Assembly (NCBI GenBank): GCA_003650975.1
Contig: QMSU01000035.1
Span: 1-8,268, forward strand
Direction of reading: 5' to 3'
Length of the DNA: 8,268 nt
Origin: Thermoplasmata archaeon
GTDB taxonomy: Archaea; Thermoplasmatota; E2; UBA202; JdFR-43
Shown here: positions 1 through 6,314 of the stretch, one piece after another
How the letters are laid out: every line of letters begins with the position of its first letter
How positions within the stretch are numbered: the stretch's first letter is position 1
The notes under the pieces: generated by a model
The model's database searches: none
What the model saw: only the letters and a program-made list of their open reading frames with translations
What the model was told of the DNA's origin: nothing
Translations under genes and position numbers: made by a program

Positions 1-75
1 GGAAGGGATGATCCCGATTTCACCTGGGAAAAAACGGACCTTGCGGAGATTCTCAGACAAGAAGCGGGGCTGTAA
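1..75 (+). CDS. C-terminal end of an unidentified protein (cut by left edge)
   Basis: The frame starting at base 1 is open for 24 codons and ends at TAA (73-75). The residues include DFTWEKTDLAEILRQEAGL, an acidic, probably helical tail of the kind that ends soluble cytoplasmic proteins. Too little is visible to name a family. The gene runs toward the minus-strand gene that ends at 187, and U-rich sequence lies between the two stops. Reading it as real rests on the open frame to the edge, the plausible composition, and the fact that the minus-strand gene clearly ends before it. No function is proposed. Confidence 0.55.
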   Translation, partial: GRDDPDFTWEKTDLAEILRQEAGL

Positions 76-154
76 CAAACAGAGGACAAGCAGTTCCAAT
101 TTTCGTATTTGAATCAGAGAAACGTGAAGCCGGGGGGTGGTGTGGAATAATCAC

Positions 155-183
155 ATTTTTAAAATAAAAGAGAAAAAGAGAGG
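155..183. terminator. U-rich terminator region between convergent genes
   Basis: On the minus strand, bases 183 down to 161 read as an almost pure pyrimidine, T-dominated run (CCTCTCTTTTTCTCTTTTAT and onward) that begins three bases after the TAG stop of the 187-1728 gene. Archaeal termination typically needs only such U-rich tracts, with no hairpin. On the plus strand, the ATTTTT at 155-160 could end transcripts of the gene stopping at 75. The assignment is by composition and position only. Confidence 0.5.
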
Positions 184-186
184 TCA

Positions 187-1728
187 CTACCTTAAGAGTG
201 CGGGCGGGAATGATATGCCAAACCACTCTGCAATCCACCGGACAATTCTCTCCATCAGTACTGCCATGGGTGAGTGAAGGTATTTCGGCATCACCACCTT
301 GAGGGTTCCCCATTCACTCTGGGCCTCATGCACGTCCTTCGCCAAGGCCCTGATGTAGTAGGTGCCCTGTGCATCCCAGGTATGGGTGAGGGTCACCTCC
401 TCCCCGGAGGCATAGGGGCCTTCCACCTCCAGCGAGGAATTATCGCCCCAGTCTATCTCGTAGTAAACGTTATCTCCCTCGGGATCGGTGGAAACAAACG
501 TGTAGGTGTATTCCTCACCGGCTACTCCGGAAGTGGGACCGGTGATGGTGGGGATGGTTGGCGGGTTGTTTTCCTCTGTTTCTGTGACAAACACCCAGTC
601 GGGACCGGTGGTTGAGGCACCATGTGAATCATGCGCATCAATCCTCCAGTAGTAGGTGGTATTTGGCTCCAGCACGCCGGGATCGTAGGTGGTGGAAGAC
701 TGTCCCTCCGAAACCTGTGGCAGGGGATATGCGGTTCCAAAATACACATCATAGACAACCGCGTCCCCGTCAGGGTCTCCACCTGTCCAGCTCAGATCTG
801 CATCAGTTGCCACTCCAGTTGACCCGTTTTCCGGATGGGGATTGCTGGGCACGTAAGGGGGTTCGTTATGGAGGAAGGCATTGGTTTCAACGAGTTCCGT
901 GCTCAGTTCCTCAATGTCCCAGTAGGTGCTCTCATTGTACCACATCCGGATATTGCGATGGGTGGATTTTACCACATTTCCCACGGAGGGGTGGTACCAG
1001 AACTGATACTGGTGCGGTCCATCATATCCGGAAACGGCAAAGGCGTTGTACTGTGCCGCTGGGACAGTGATGACTTCCCTGCCAACGCATACCATATCGT
1101 GCGGTTCGATGTATACGGGGAAATCATAATAGACGGTATACGGTATCGCCAGAGAAATCTCTGCCTCTATGTGGAGCCAGAAGGTGGTCTCTGGGATCGT
1201 CCACGTTTCAAACAGTTCTATGGGGAAGTCGTAGGGTGAAACCACAGGGGTCACATTCTGGTTCATCTCGATATCCGCCCAGAACGAGTTGGTGACCATC
1301 TGCCTCTTTATCTCTCCCTCCATGTGGACATCGAACACCCGTTCCAGCGCAAGGTCAGATTTCCGCACATAGGCGTTGCCTTCAATCACCGTGTTCTGAA
1401 GGTTTCCTTCAATGATGCCCGCAAGCACCACCGCACCGGTTACCGTTCCATTAAACGCAAGTGTATATCTCTGCTCATCAATGTCCACCACCTCAAAGGT
1501 CACATTGTGGAAGGTCATATCAGCAGAAGCACCTGTTGCCTCATATGAGATATTCATGACGTATGTCCAGTAGTTGCCGAGTTCCCAGGTGGGGAGTTCA
1601 GCGCTCTCGTTCTGCACACATGATTGATGTTCAGGAAATGAGCTGTAGTTTTCCACTGTTCCCGCCACTGGCATGAAGGCAGCAACCAGCAGAATGCATG
1701 CCATAACTATTGCCCCTTTCTTTCGCAT
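187..1728 (-). CDS. Exported surface protein with fibronectin-III-like and PKD-like domains
   Basis: A 513-residue protein of unknown specific function, predicted to be secreted or surface-attached. Residues 1-23 form a signal peptide: MRKK, then a hydrophobic stretch ending in VAG. Residues about 45-285 form a beta-rich domain opening with WELGNYWTYVMN, a signature seen in exported archaeal and bacterial proteins of unknown role. A fibronectin-III-like domain (about 290-382) contains DPDGD and the typical TTYYWRIDAHD strand. A PKD-like domain (about 388-478) contains TDPEGD, IDWGDNSS and GTYYIRALAKD; the acidic loops suggest calcium binding. A basic, amphipathic tail (MPKYLHSP... to the C-terminus) follows. 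Ten N-glycosylation sequons fit an extracellular archaeal protein. A GTG at 1755 is in frame, but it lies about 10 bases from the TATA box and upstream of the expected transcript start. The ATG at 1728 heads the signal peptide and is chosen. Confidence 0.85.
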   Translation of the reverse strand: MRKKGAIVMACILLVAAFMPVAGTVENYSSFPEHQSCVQNESAELPTWELGNYWTYVMNISYEATGASADMTFHNVTFEVVDIDEQRYTLAFNGTVTGAVVLAGIIEGNLQNTVIEGNAYVRKSDLALERVFDVHMEGEIKRQMVTNSFWADIEMNQNVTPVVSPYDFPIELFETWTIPETTFWLHIEAEISLAIPYTVYYDFPVYIEPHDMVCVGREVITVPAAQYNAFAVSGYDGPHQYQFWYHPSVGNVVKSTHRNIRMWYNESTYWDIEELSTELVETNAFLHNEPPYVPSNPHPENGSTGVATDADLSWTGGDPDGDAVVYDVYFGTAYPLPQVSEGQSSTTYDPGVLEPNTTYYWRIDAHDSHGASTTGPDWVFVTETEENNPPTIPTITGPTSGVAGEEYTYTFVSTDPEGDNVYYEIDWGDNSSLEVEGPYASGEEVTLTHTWDAQGTYYIRALAKDVHEAQSEWGTLKVVMPKYLHSPMAVLMERIVRWIAEWFGISFPPALLR

Positions 1729-1758
1729 TTTTTCGCCCCATATAACAATCAACACCCG

Positions 1759-1769
1759 CTTATAAATAT
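1759..1769 (-). promoter_or_regulatory. TATA box for the 187-1728 gene
   Basis: The minus strand reads ATATTTATAAG here, a good archaeal box A. Its centre is about 35-37 bases upstream of the ATG at 1728, so the transcript should start near 1738 with a leader of about 10 bases. This spacing excludes the in-frame GTG at 1755 as a start. No strong Shine-Dalgarno sequence is visible in the short leader (GGGGCG is the nearest). Confidence 0.6.
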
Positions 1770-2072
1770 TATCATTTCGTTCTCAGAAGGGGAAAGTGGT
1801 AATGAAAGGAGGAGTTCAGAAACAATTGCCATTTATAAAGAAAATGAAGAAAATCGCATGCCTGAACGGGTCAATTTATTCTCGTTTCAGAACACGCTCA
1901 TATTCTTGCGACATGTGAAGAAAGGAAAACATCACAGGGCTTTTCCGTGTGTTGCAAAAGTTCGTTTCATTCTGAGTGGATTGGAATACATTTCTTTCAG
2001 AGAAGGCAGGTCGAGCGCCATGAGACATCTTTTCTCTTTACGCATAGCGCTAATACATCACATGGGCAAGCG
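1770..2072. other. AT-rich intergenic region, no established gene
   Basis: About 300 bases between the minus-strand TATA box near 1765 and the plus-strand TATA box at 2073. The sequence is more AT-rich than the neighbouring genes. It contains a plus-strand TTTATAAA at 1832-1839, and an ATG 22 bases past its centre opens a 73-codon frame (1858-2079) whose stop falls inside the next promoter. That frame is basic, has no recognisable motif, and its third positions are not GC-biased like the real genes nearby. I see no tRNA T-loop signature, convincing hairpin or repeat array. The region may hold a small leaderless gene, a noncoding RNA or a decayed gene; nothing here decides. Confidence 0.4.
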
Positions 2073-2081
2073 TATATAAAT
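2073..2081 (+). promoter_or_regulatory. TATA box of the methylthiotransferase-csl4-rpoL-truD operon
   Basis: TATATAAAT is a near-consensus archaeal box A. Its centre lies 25 bases before the GTG at 2102, so transcription should start at or next to the start codon and give a leaderless message. No other minus-25 candidate competes with it. Confidence 0.7.
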
Positions 2082-2101
2082 ACCATGTGTAATAAAATAC
2101 C

Positions 2102-3364
2102 GTGAAGGTGTATGTGGAGAGTTACGGGTGCGCCGCCAACCAGGGCGATACCTCCATCATGGAAGGAGTACTTCTGGAAAGGGGGCACATCATTGTGGAT
2201 AATGTGGATGATGCCGATGCGGTGCTCATCAACACCTGTACAGTCATCGACACCACCCAGCAGCGCATGATGAACAGAATACGGAATCTCAGAAAGAGCG
2301 GGAAACCACTTGTTGTTGCAGGATGCATGGCCTCTGCTCAGGAGGAAGTGGTGAAAAGGATTGCCCCCGATGCGCTGTTGCTTTCTCCCCGCCGCGCACA
2401 CTCCATTGCCGATGTACTTGAGGGGAAGCGTGTACACACCCGGTCGCCAAAGGTGGGGGTACCGAGGAAAGCGGGGCTTCATCTCAGCGTGCCCATTGCA
2501 GATGGGTGTTCATACCGCTGTTCGTACTGCATCACCAAAAGAGCGCGGGGCAATCTCACTTCATATCCGCTGGAGGGACTGGCGAATGACATTGCCGATG
2601 CGATAGGGAGGGGAAGCCGCGAGATACGCCTCACCGCACAGGACACGGCATCATACGGAAGGGATAGTGGATGCACGCTTGGTGAGCTGCTGGAAAAGAT
2701 TTCTCTCATAGAGGGCGATTTCAGAGTAAGGGTAGGCATGATGCACCCACGCTCCGCCCACGAGATTCTTGATGAACTGCTGGAGGCGTACAGGCATGAA
2801 AAAATATACAAATTCCTTCACCTCCCCCTGCAGTCGGCATCCCCCCGCATACTGAAGGCAATGAGAAGGGGATATGACATCGAGACATTCATGGAAGTTG
2901 TTGAGGCATTCAGAAACCGTTTTCCCCGCCTCATGTTTGCAACCGACATAATAGTTGCATTTCCCGGAGAACGTGAGGAGGACTTTCTGGCAAGTGTCGA
3001 GGCGGTAAAAGAATTGCAGCCTGATGTGGTCAACATAACCCGGTTTTCGCCGCGTCCCCATACCGATGCATGGCATATGAAGAGGATGCCAACCCACATT
3101 GCCAAGGAACGCTCACGGATACTCTCCCGTGTGGCGGATGAGATCGCCCTTGAAAAGAACAGAGGGTATATCGGCATCACGACCGGGGCGCTCGTACTCG
3201 GCACCTATAACGGCTTTTCTGTCGGCAAGACAGATTCCTACAAATCAGTGTTTGTAAAAGGCGTGCAGCCCGGCGTGTTTGCCACCGTGAGGGTGGTGGA
3301 TGCGGCTCCCACCCATCTGCATGCAATATATTTAAATGATGATGACTTTACATATCATGATTGA
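2102..3364 (+). CDS. tRNA t6A37 methylthiotransferase (archaeal e-MtaB/CDKAL1 type)
   Basis: A 420-residue radical-SAM enzyme that converts t6A at position 37 of ANN-decoding tRNAs to 2-methylthio-t6A, stabilising codon-anticodon pairing; it is a cytoplasmic iron-sulfur protein. The N-terminal methylthiotransferase domain has the three expected cysteines: C10 (ESYGCAAN), C46 (INTCTV) and C75 (AGCMASA), which hold the auxiliary cluster. The radical-SAM motif CxxxCxxC is C136-SYR-C140-SY-C143. A small C-terminal TRAM RNA-binding domain spans about residues 355-415. Length and order match the archaeal/eukaryotic branch rather than bacterial MiaB (the isopentenyl-adenosine enzyme). The start is GTG at 2102: an in-frame TAA at 2093-2095 rules out anything further upstream, and the TATA box places the transcript start there. 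It overlaps csl4 by 8 bases. Confidence 0.93.
   Translation: MKVYVESYGCAANQGDTSIMEGVLLERGHIIVDNVDDADAVLINTCTVIDTTQQRMMNRIRNLRKSGKPLVVAGCMASAQEEVVKRIAPDALLLSPRRAHSIADVLEGKRVHTRSPKVGVPRKAGLHLSVPIADGCSYRCSYCITKRARGNLTSYPLEGLANDIADAIGRGSREIRLTAQDTASYGRDSGCTLGELLEKISLIEGDFRVRVGMMHPRSAHEILDELLEAYRHEKIYKFLHLPLQSASPRILKAMRRGYDIETFMEVVEAFRNRFPRLMFATDIIVAFPGEREEDFLASVEAVKELQPDVVNITRFSPRPHTDAWHMKRMPTHIAKERSRILSRVADEIALEKNRGYIGITTGALVLGTYNGFSVGKTDSYKSVFVKGVQPGVFATVRVVDAAPTHLHAIYLNDDDFTYHD
3327..3336 (+). promoter_or_regulatory. Internal TATA box for csl4 inside the preceding gene
   Basis: TATATTTAAA lies in the last codons of the methylthiotransferase gene. Its centre is about 25-26 bases before the csl4 ATG at 3357, the same spacing as at the other leaderless starts in this window. 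It would let csl4-rpoL-truD be transcribed without the first gene. In-frame ATGs at 3336, 3339 and 3342 overlap or directly follow this box, so they are unlikely starts for a message made from it. Confidence 0.5.
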
Positions 3365-3926
3365 AGAAGGGCGTCTGGTGCTTCCCGGGGACAGGGTGGC
3401 CATAAGTGAGGAGCTCCAGGCAGGAGAAGGAACCTACGAACACGGTGGCGATATAATTGCATCGGTGGCAGGAACATTCACCGTTGACCGTAAACGCATG
3501 AGGGCAGTGGTTGAACCAGTGAATGCCGGGCCGTTGCTCCTGAAACCAGGCGACATTGCCATATGCGAGGTGAAGCAGATTACCGATTCAATGGTCATTG
3601 TGAACATACTCCACATAGCAGGAAGAAAGAGGAGGATAGCAGGGAGCAATGATGCGGTGCTTCATATCTCAAATATAAGCAATGATTATGTGGAAAGCAC
3701 GGGGAAAACATTCAGAGTCGGTGATATCATTCGGGCAAAAATAATTGAGGTTGGAAACGGAATCAGACTTGCCACAAAGGAGAACAATCTCGGTGTGATA
3801 AAGGCGTACTGCACACAGTGCAGAAACCCCCTTATAAGAAAGGGTAATGTACTTGAATGCCCCATATGTGAGCGTACAGAGGAGCGTAAAATCGCCGCAG
3901 ATTATGGGGAAGGAAATATAGATTAG
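3357..3926 (+). CDS. csl4: Exosome complex RNA-binding subunit Csl4
   Basis: A 189-residue cap subunit of the archaeal RNA exosome. It sits on the Rrp41-Rrp42 ring, binds RNA entering for 3'-to-5' decay or tailing, and recruits partners such as DnaG. The N-terminal domain carries the family signature (LVLPGD at 8-12, EGTYEHGGDI at about 24-33). An S1 RNA-binding domain spans about residues 63-142 (KPGDIAICEV to GIRLATK). A C-terminal zinc ribbon has two cysteine pairs, C152/C155 and C168/C171, all intact. The length is normal for archaeal Csl4. The ATG at 3357 fits both the family N-terminus and the internal TATA box; the upstream in-frame ATGs would only add a few residues (MMMTLHI). It overlaps the upstream gene by 8 bases and is followed after 8 bases by rpoL. 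Confidence 0.94.
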   Translation: MIEEGRLVLPGDRVAISEELQAGEGTYEHGGDIIASVAGTFTVDRKRMRAVVEPVNAGPLLLKPGDIAICEVKQITDSMVIVNILHIAGRKRRIAGSNDAVLHISNISNDYVESTGKTFRVGDIIRAKIIEVGNGIRLATKENNLGVIKAYCTQCRNPLIRKGNVLECPICERTEERKIAADYGEGNID

Positions 3927-3931
3927 GTGGT
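3925..3931 (+). promoter_or_regulatory. Shine-Dalgarno site for rpoL
   Basis: AGGTGGT matches the archaeal anti-Shine-Dalgarno partner GGAGGTGAT with one mismatch over its length and ends three bases before the ATG at 3935. It overlaps the csl4 stop codon, so translation of rpoL is probably coupled to that of csl4. This contrasts with the promoter-proximal genes in the window, which appear leaderless. Confidence 0.6.
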
Positions 3932-3934
3932 CCG

Positions 3935-4204
3935 ATGGAAATAAAAATCAAAAAGGAAAGCAAAAAAGAAATGGAATTCGAGGTCATATATGAGAAGACC
4001 ATACTCAACCCTCTGAAACAGAAATTGCTGGAATACGATGAAGTGGAGATGGCTGAGTGGACGATTCCCCATCCGCTCACTGCAAACCCTGAATTCTATG
4101 TGCGGGTAAGCAAGGGAAACGTGAGGGAAATCGTACAAAAGGCAATTGACGATATTCAGAAGGATCTGAATGACATGCTCCAGCAGCTGGAGGAGCATCA
4201 GTGA
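3935..4204 (+). CDS. rpoL: DNA-directed RNA polymerase subunit Rpo11 (RpoL)
   Basis: An 89-residue subunit, the archaeal equivalent of eukaryotic Rpb11. It pairs with Rpo3 (RpoD) to form the alpha-like platform on which RNA polymerase assembles. The family pattern is clear: it opens MEIKI, then has TILNPLKQKLLEYDEVEMAEW, then IPHPLTANPEFYVRV, and ends with a long helix (residues about 63-89) as in other Rpo11 proteins. One difference is visible: the usual GEDHTL-type motif before the first helix reads YEKTILN here, so the common histidine is a lysine. The length is normal. It lies 8 bases after csl4 and overlaps truD by one base (TGATG), consistent with translational coupling inside the operon. 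Confidence 0.9.
   Translation: MEIKIKKESKKEMEFEVIYEKTILNPLKQKLLEYDEVEMAEWTIPHPLTANPEFYVRVSKGNVREIVQKAIDDIQKDLNDMLQQLEEHQ
4189..4195 (+). promoter_or_regulatory. Shine-Dalgarno site for truD
   Basis: GGAGGAG inside the last codons of rpoL ends 8 bases before the ATG at 4204. It supports ATG 4204 over the in-frame GTG at 4201, for which the spacing would be shorter, and fits stop-start coupling through the overlapping TGATG. Confidence 0.55.
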
Positions 4205-5469
4205 TGGAAGAGCACTTGGGAATCACCGTTTTTGCCACAAAATCAGAGGGAATCAAGGGGGTAATAAAGCAGCGCCCTGAAGACTTTTTCGTCGAGGAGG
4301 TATCACAATATCCCCCACCTTCCAGCGGCAAACATGTTATTGCACGCGTCACGGCGCGAAACTGGGAAACCCACCGTCTCATAGAGCAGCTTGCCTCTCT
4401 TCTTCATATCCCTCCCGAATTCATCGGCTATGCGGGGATAAAGGATAAAAGAGCGGTCACCACCCAGCTCATGTCGTTTCCTGTGAGCATGGAGCGGGTG
4501 AGGAATGTCCACCTTGCTGATGTCACCATCGACATCCTCTACCGCTCTGCACGACCCGTGTATCCGGGAAAACTCATCGGCAACCGGTTTGCCATCACCA
4601 TCAGGGATGTTGAGGGCGACACCGATGCGGTAGAGAGCATCATGAAGGAGGTACAGGAACTCGGGTTCATTCCCAATTTTTTTGGCGTGCAGCGCTTTGG
4701 CATCATGCGCCCCATCACCCATGTGGTGGGAAGGCATCTTCTAAAAAATGAGATGGAAAAGGCGGTCATGACCTACATCGCCAATCCACTGGAAGGTGAA
4801 TCAGAAGAAAGTTACAGACCACGGAAGTTTCTGGAGGAAACCGGTGACTTTTCAGCGGCCCTCCCCAAGTATCCGGAAAAGCTTGCCTTTGAAAGGAGGG
4901 TGATACAGTACCTCGCTGCACATCCCGGCGAGTGGAAGGAGGCACTTTTCCAGCTCCCGAAAAACCTCATACGAATGTTTCTCCACGCCTACCAGTCCTA
5001 CCTCTTTAACAGAATTCTCTCCAGGAGAATGACGGAAGGCCTCTCCTTTTTTAAGGCGTACGAGGGGGACATCATCATTCCCTGCGACACCGGAATTGAG
5101 GTGCAGAGCCGCGAGGGAATACAGGTCACGCCGACCAATCTTCGCAAAATCAATCACCAGATAGAACGACACCGGTGCTTTCCCTCCGGGGCAATAATAG
5201 GATATGATACCGTGTGGGCAGAAGGAAAGATGGGTATAATGGAGAAAAAAATTCTTGAAGAAGAGGACATTTCTGAGCAGGAATTCACCATGCCCCACCT
5301 GCCAGAGTTTGCATGCAGGGGGCTGAGGCGCATCACGGCGATACCACTGAAAACCATACGGTGGAATTTTGAGGGAAAAAACCTGCATCTCAAATTTTTC
5401 CTTCCAAAGGGATGCTATGCCACCACCGTGCTGAGGGAAATCATGAAGGCAGAGGTCACTCACTATTGA
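4204..5469 (+). CDS. truD: tRNA pseudouridine synthase D (TruD)
   Basis: A 421-residue enzyme that isomerises uridine to pseudouridine in tRNA; the bacterial enzyme and eukaryotic Pus7 act at U13, and archaeal members can act at other sites such as U35. The catalytic motif is GYAGIKDKRAVTTQ, with the nucleophile aspartate at about D81. The second family signature, NFFGVQRFG, is at about 158-166. The characteristic inserted TRUD domain follows, and the C-terminus LPKGCYATTVLREIMKAEV is the standard family ending, so the protein looks complete. The length is within the archaeal range. The start follows the TGATG overlap with rpoL and a Shine-Dalgarno site. Its 3' end overlaps the minus-strand regulator by 7 bases, leaving no dedicated terminator. 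The nearest plus-strand T-rich stretch is around 5519-5535, inside the opposing gene. Confidence 0.94.
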   Translation: MEEHLGITVFATKSEGIKGVIKQRPEDFFVEEVSQYPPPSSGKHVIARVTARNWETHRLIEQLASLLHIPPEFIGYAGIKDKRAVTTQLMSFPVSMERVRNVHLADVTIDILYRSARPVYPGKLIGNRFAITIRDVEGDTDAVESIMKEVQELGFIPNFFGVQRFGIMRPITHVVGRHLLKNEMEKAVMTYIANPLEGESEESYRPRKFLEETGDFSAALPKYPEKLAFERRVIQYLAAHPGEWKEALFQLPKNLIRMFLHAYQSYLFNRILSRRMTEGLSFFKAYEGDIIIPCDTGIEVQSREGIQVTPTNLRKINHQIERHRCFPSGAIIGYDTVWAEGKMGIMEKKILEEEDISEQEFTMPHLPEFACRGLRRITAIPLKTIRWNFEGKNLHLKFFLPKGCYATTVLREIMKAEVTHY

Positions 5470-6251
5470 TGCGGAATCTCGTGATGTTTGTAGGTGATTT
5501 CATCAAGTGCACTGGCATTATATTCCTCTATTTTTGCAATAGCATGCTGTATCTCCCTTCTTTCCCCCACCAGTATCACGTTGAGTCCCCGCTGTGCCAT
5601 CTCCAGCGCTGTCTGCACGGCACCATATTCAAAGTCATAAGGTAGATTCACTTTCTCCAGTGCAACCCTGCCAATGATATCGGTGACGCCCGTTTTGTCT
5701 GCGGCTATTTCCGAAATCAACTCAGATATTTTTTCCAGGTGGGCTGTTTTGCTCCCTCCCTCTGTTATTGAGGGAAGTGATATGAGAAAAATTGTGCCGG
5801 GCGAGAGTTCAATAATGCCCCTCACGTTTCGTATGGCCACATCCTCCCCTTTCTGCGCATCCTCTGCAGCCTCTGCTGATGCGGGGGTGCGCCTGCGGGT
5901 ATATGCGTGCACATAGCCGTTCTCGATGGCGAGCCATACCGTGTCTCCTTTCCTGATGGTATCGCCTGCAATGGCGGGGGAGAGCTTGATGATGGCAAGC
6001 CCTCTCTTTTTCTTCTGAAGGTAATCATCGAGATCGTTGAGATATGAAAACAGCAGTTCTATGCCCTTCACCGTTGTCCGGTAGGTGCCGTCTATCACCT
6101 CAATGAGCCCCTCCTCTCTCATTTTTTTGAGGTATTCATAGACTCCCTGCTTGGTAATCCCTATGCAATCTGCTATCTGGTTCAGGGAGTGATAGTCACC
6201 GGTTGCTATTTCGAGGATAATATGGTATTTTTTCGGGAGAAGTTCGCCCAT
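5463..6251 (-). CDS. Winged-helix transcriptional regulator with unidentified C-terminal domains
   Basis: A 262-residue cytoplasmic DNA-binding protein of unknown target. Residues about 5-65 are a winged helix: helix 1 (KKYHIILEIA), helix 2 (LNQIADCIG), recognition helix (TKQGVYEYLKKMREEG) and a short wing (LIEVIDGTYRTT). A linker helix (about 62-82) leads to a small beta-rich domain (about 85-160: GDTIRKGDTVWLAIENGYV and GIIELSPGTIFLISLPSI), interrupted by an alanine/acidic loop near 121-137. Residues about 170-262 look alpha/beta (GLNVILVGERREIQHAIAKIEEY) and may bind an effector or form the dimer; I cannot name these domains. The frame extends upstream to 6389, but the ATG at 6251 is about 23 bases from a TATA box and starts just before the winged helix, so it is chosen. 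The gene is divergent from purP, which makes purP and its own promoter the obvious candidate targets. Confidence 0.8.
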   Translation of the reverse strand: MGELLPKKYHIILEIATGDYHSLNQIADCIGITKQGVYEYLKKMREEGLIEVIDGTYRTTVKGIELLFSYLNDLDDYLQKKKRGLAIIKLSPAIAGDTIRKGDTVWLAIENGYVHAYTRRRTPASAEAAEDAQKGEDVAIRNVRGIIELSPGTIFLISLPSITEGGSKTAHLEKISELISEIAADKTGVTDIIGRVALEKVNLPYDFEYGAVQTALEMAQRGLNVILVGERREIQHAIAKIEEYNASALDEITYKHHEIPHQ

Positions 6252-6270
6252 CAGCATTAATGGTGAATGC

Positions 6271-6278
6271 ATATAAAA
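6271..6278 (-). promoter_or_regulatory. TATA box of the regulator gene
   Basis: The minus strand reads TTTTATAT. Its centre is about 23-24 bases upstream of the ATG at 6251, so the message should be leaderless or nearly so. This argues against the longer frame beginning upstream at 6389. Confidence 0.6.
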
Positions 6279-6284
6279 GAGCTT

Positions 6285-6297
6285 TTGCAGAATGCAA
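6285..6297. promoter_or_regulatory. Candidate operator: inverted repeat TTGCA-N3-TGCAA
   Basis: TTGCAGAATGCAA has perfect 5-base arms around a 3-base centre. It lies between the two divergent TATA boxes (6271-6278 and 6303-6314), close enough that a dimeric winged-helix protein bound here could obstruct either or both. The position next to the regulator gene is suggestive; the arms are short, so chance cannot be excluded. Confidence 0.35.
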
Positions 6298-6302
6298 TGA
6301 AA

Positions 6303-6314
6303 ATTTTTAAAAAT
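6303..6314 (+). promoter_or_regulatory. TATA box of purP
   Basis: ATTTTTAAAAAT is the core of a perfect 14-base palindrome (6302-6315). Its centre is 25-26 bases before the ATG at 6334, predicting a leaderless purP message. Being symmetrical, the box gives no direction by itself; direction must come from the flanking BRE or from the gene order. Confidence 0.6.

Larger units (their letters stand above)
6265..6303. repeat. Imperfect direct repeat in the regulator-purP control region
   Basis: GAATGCATATAAAA (6265-6278) recurs as GAATGCAATGAAAA (6290-6303), 11 of 14 identical, with starts 25 bases apart. The first copy contains the TATA box of the regulator on the opposite strand; the second runs into the TATA box of purP. 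It could be a pair of protein-binding half-sites or chance similarity in AT-rich sequence. Confidence 0.35.

Noticed and set aside
612..1239. Long plus-strand frames opposite the surface-protein gene (for example 612-1070 and 835-1239)
   Set aside because: They are mirror frames of a gene with clear signal peptide, Fn3 and PKD domains; their translations are rich in Cys, Trp, His and Arg and show no domain.
1844..1865. Possible C/D-box guide RNA: ATGAAGA, 11 bases, then CTGA
   Set aside because: The first C box and D' box spacing fits an archaeal sRNA, but no C'/D pair follows at a suitable distance; the next candidate C' is about 45 bases on. The boxes are short enough to arise by chance.
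1858..2079. 73-codon plus-strand frame as an annotated gene
   Set aside because: It has no recognisable motif, lacks the codon bias of its neighbours, and its stop falls inside the next promoter. Kept only as a finding because of the TATA spacing.
4852..5463. 203-codon minus-strand frame inside truD
   Set aside because: It lies wholly opposite a complete TruD coding sequence with all family motifs, and it has no domain of its own.
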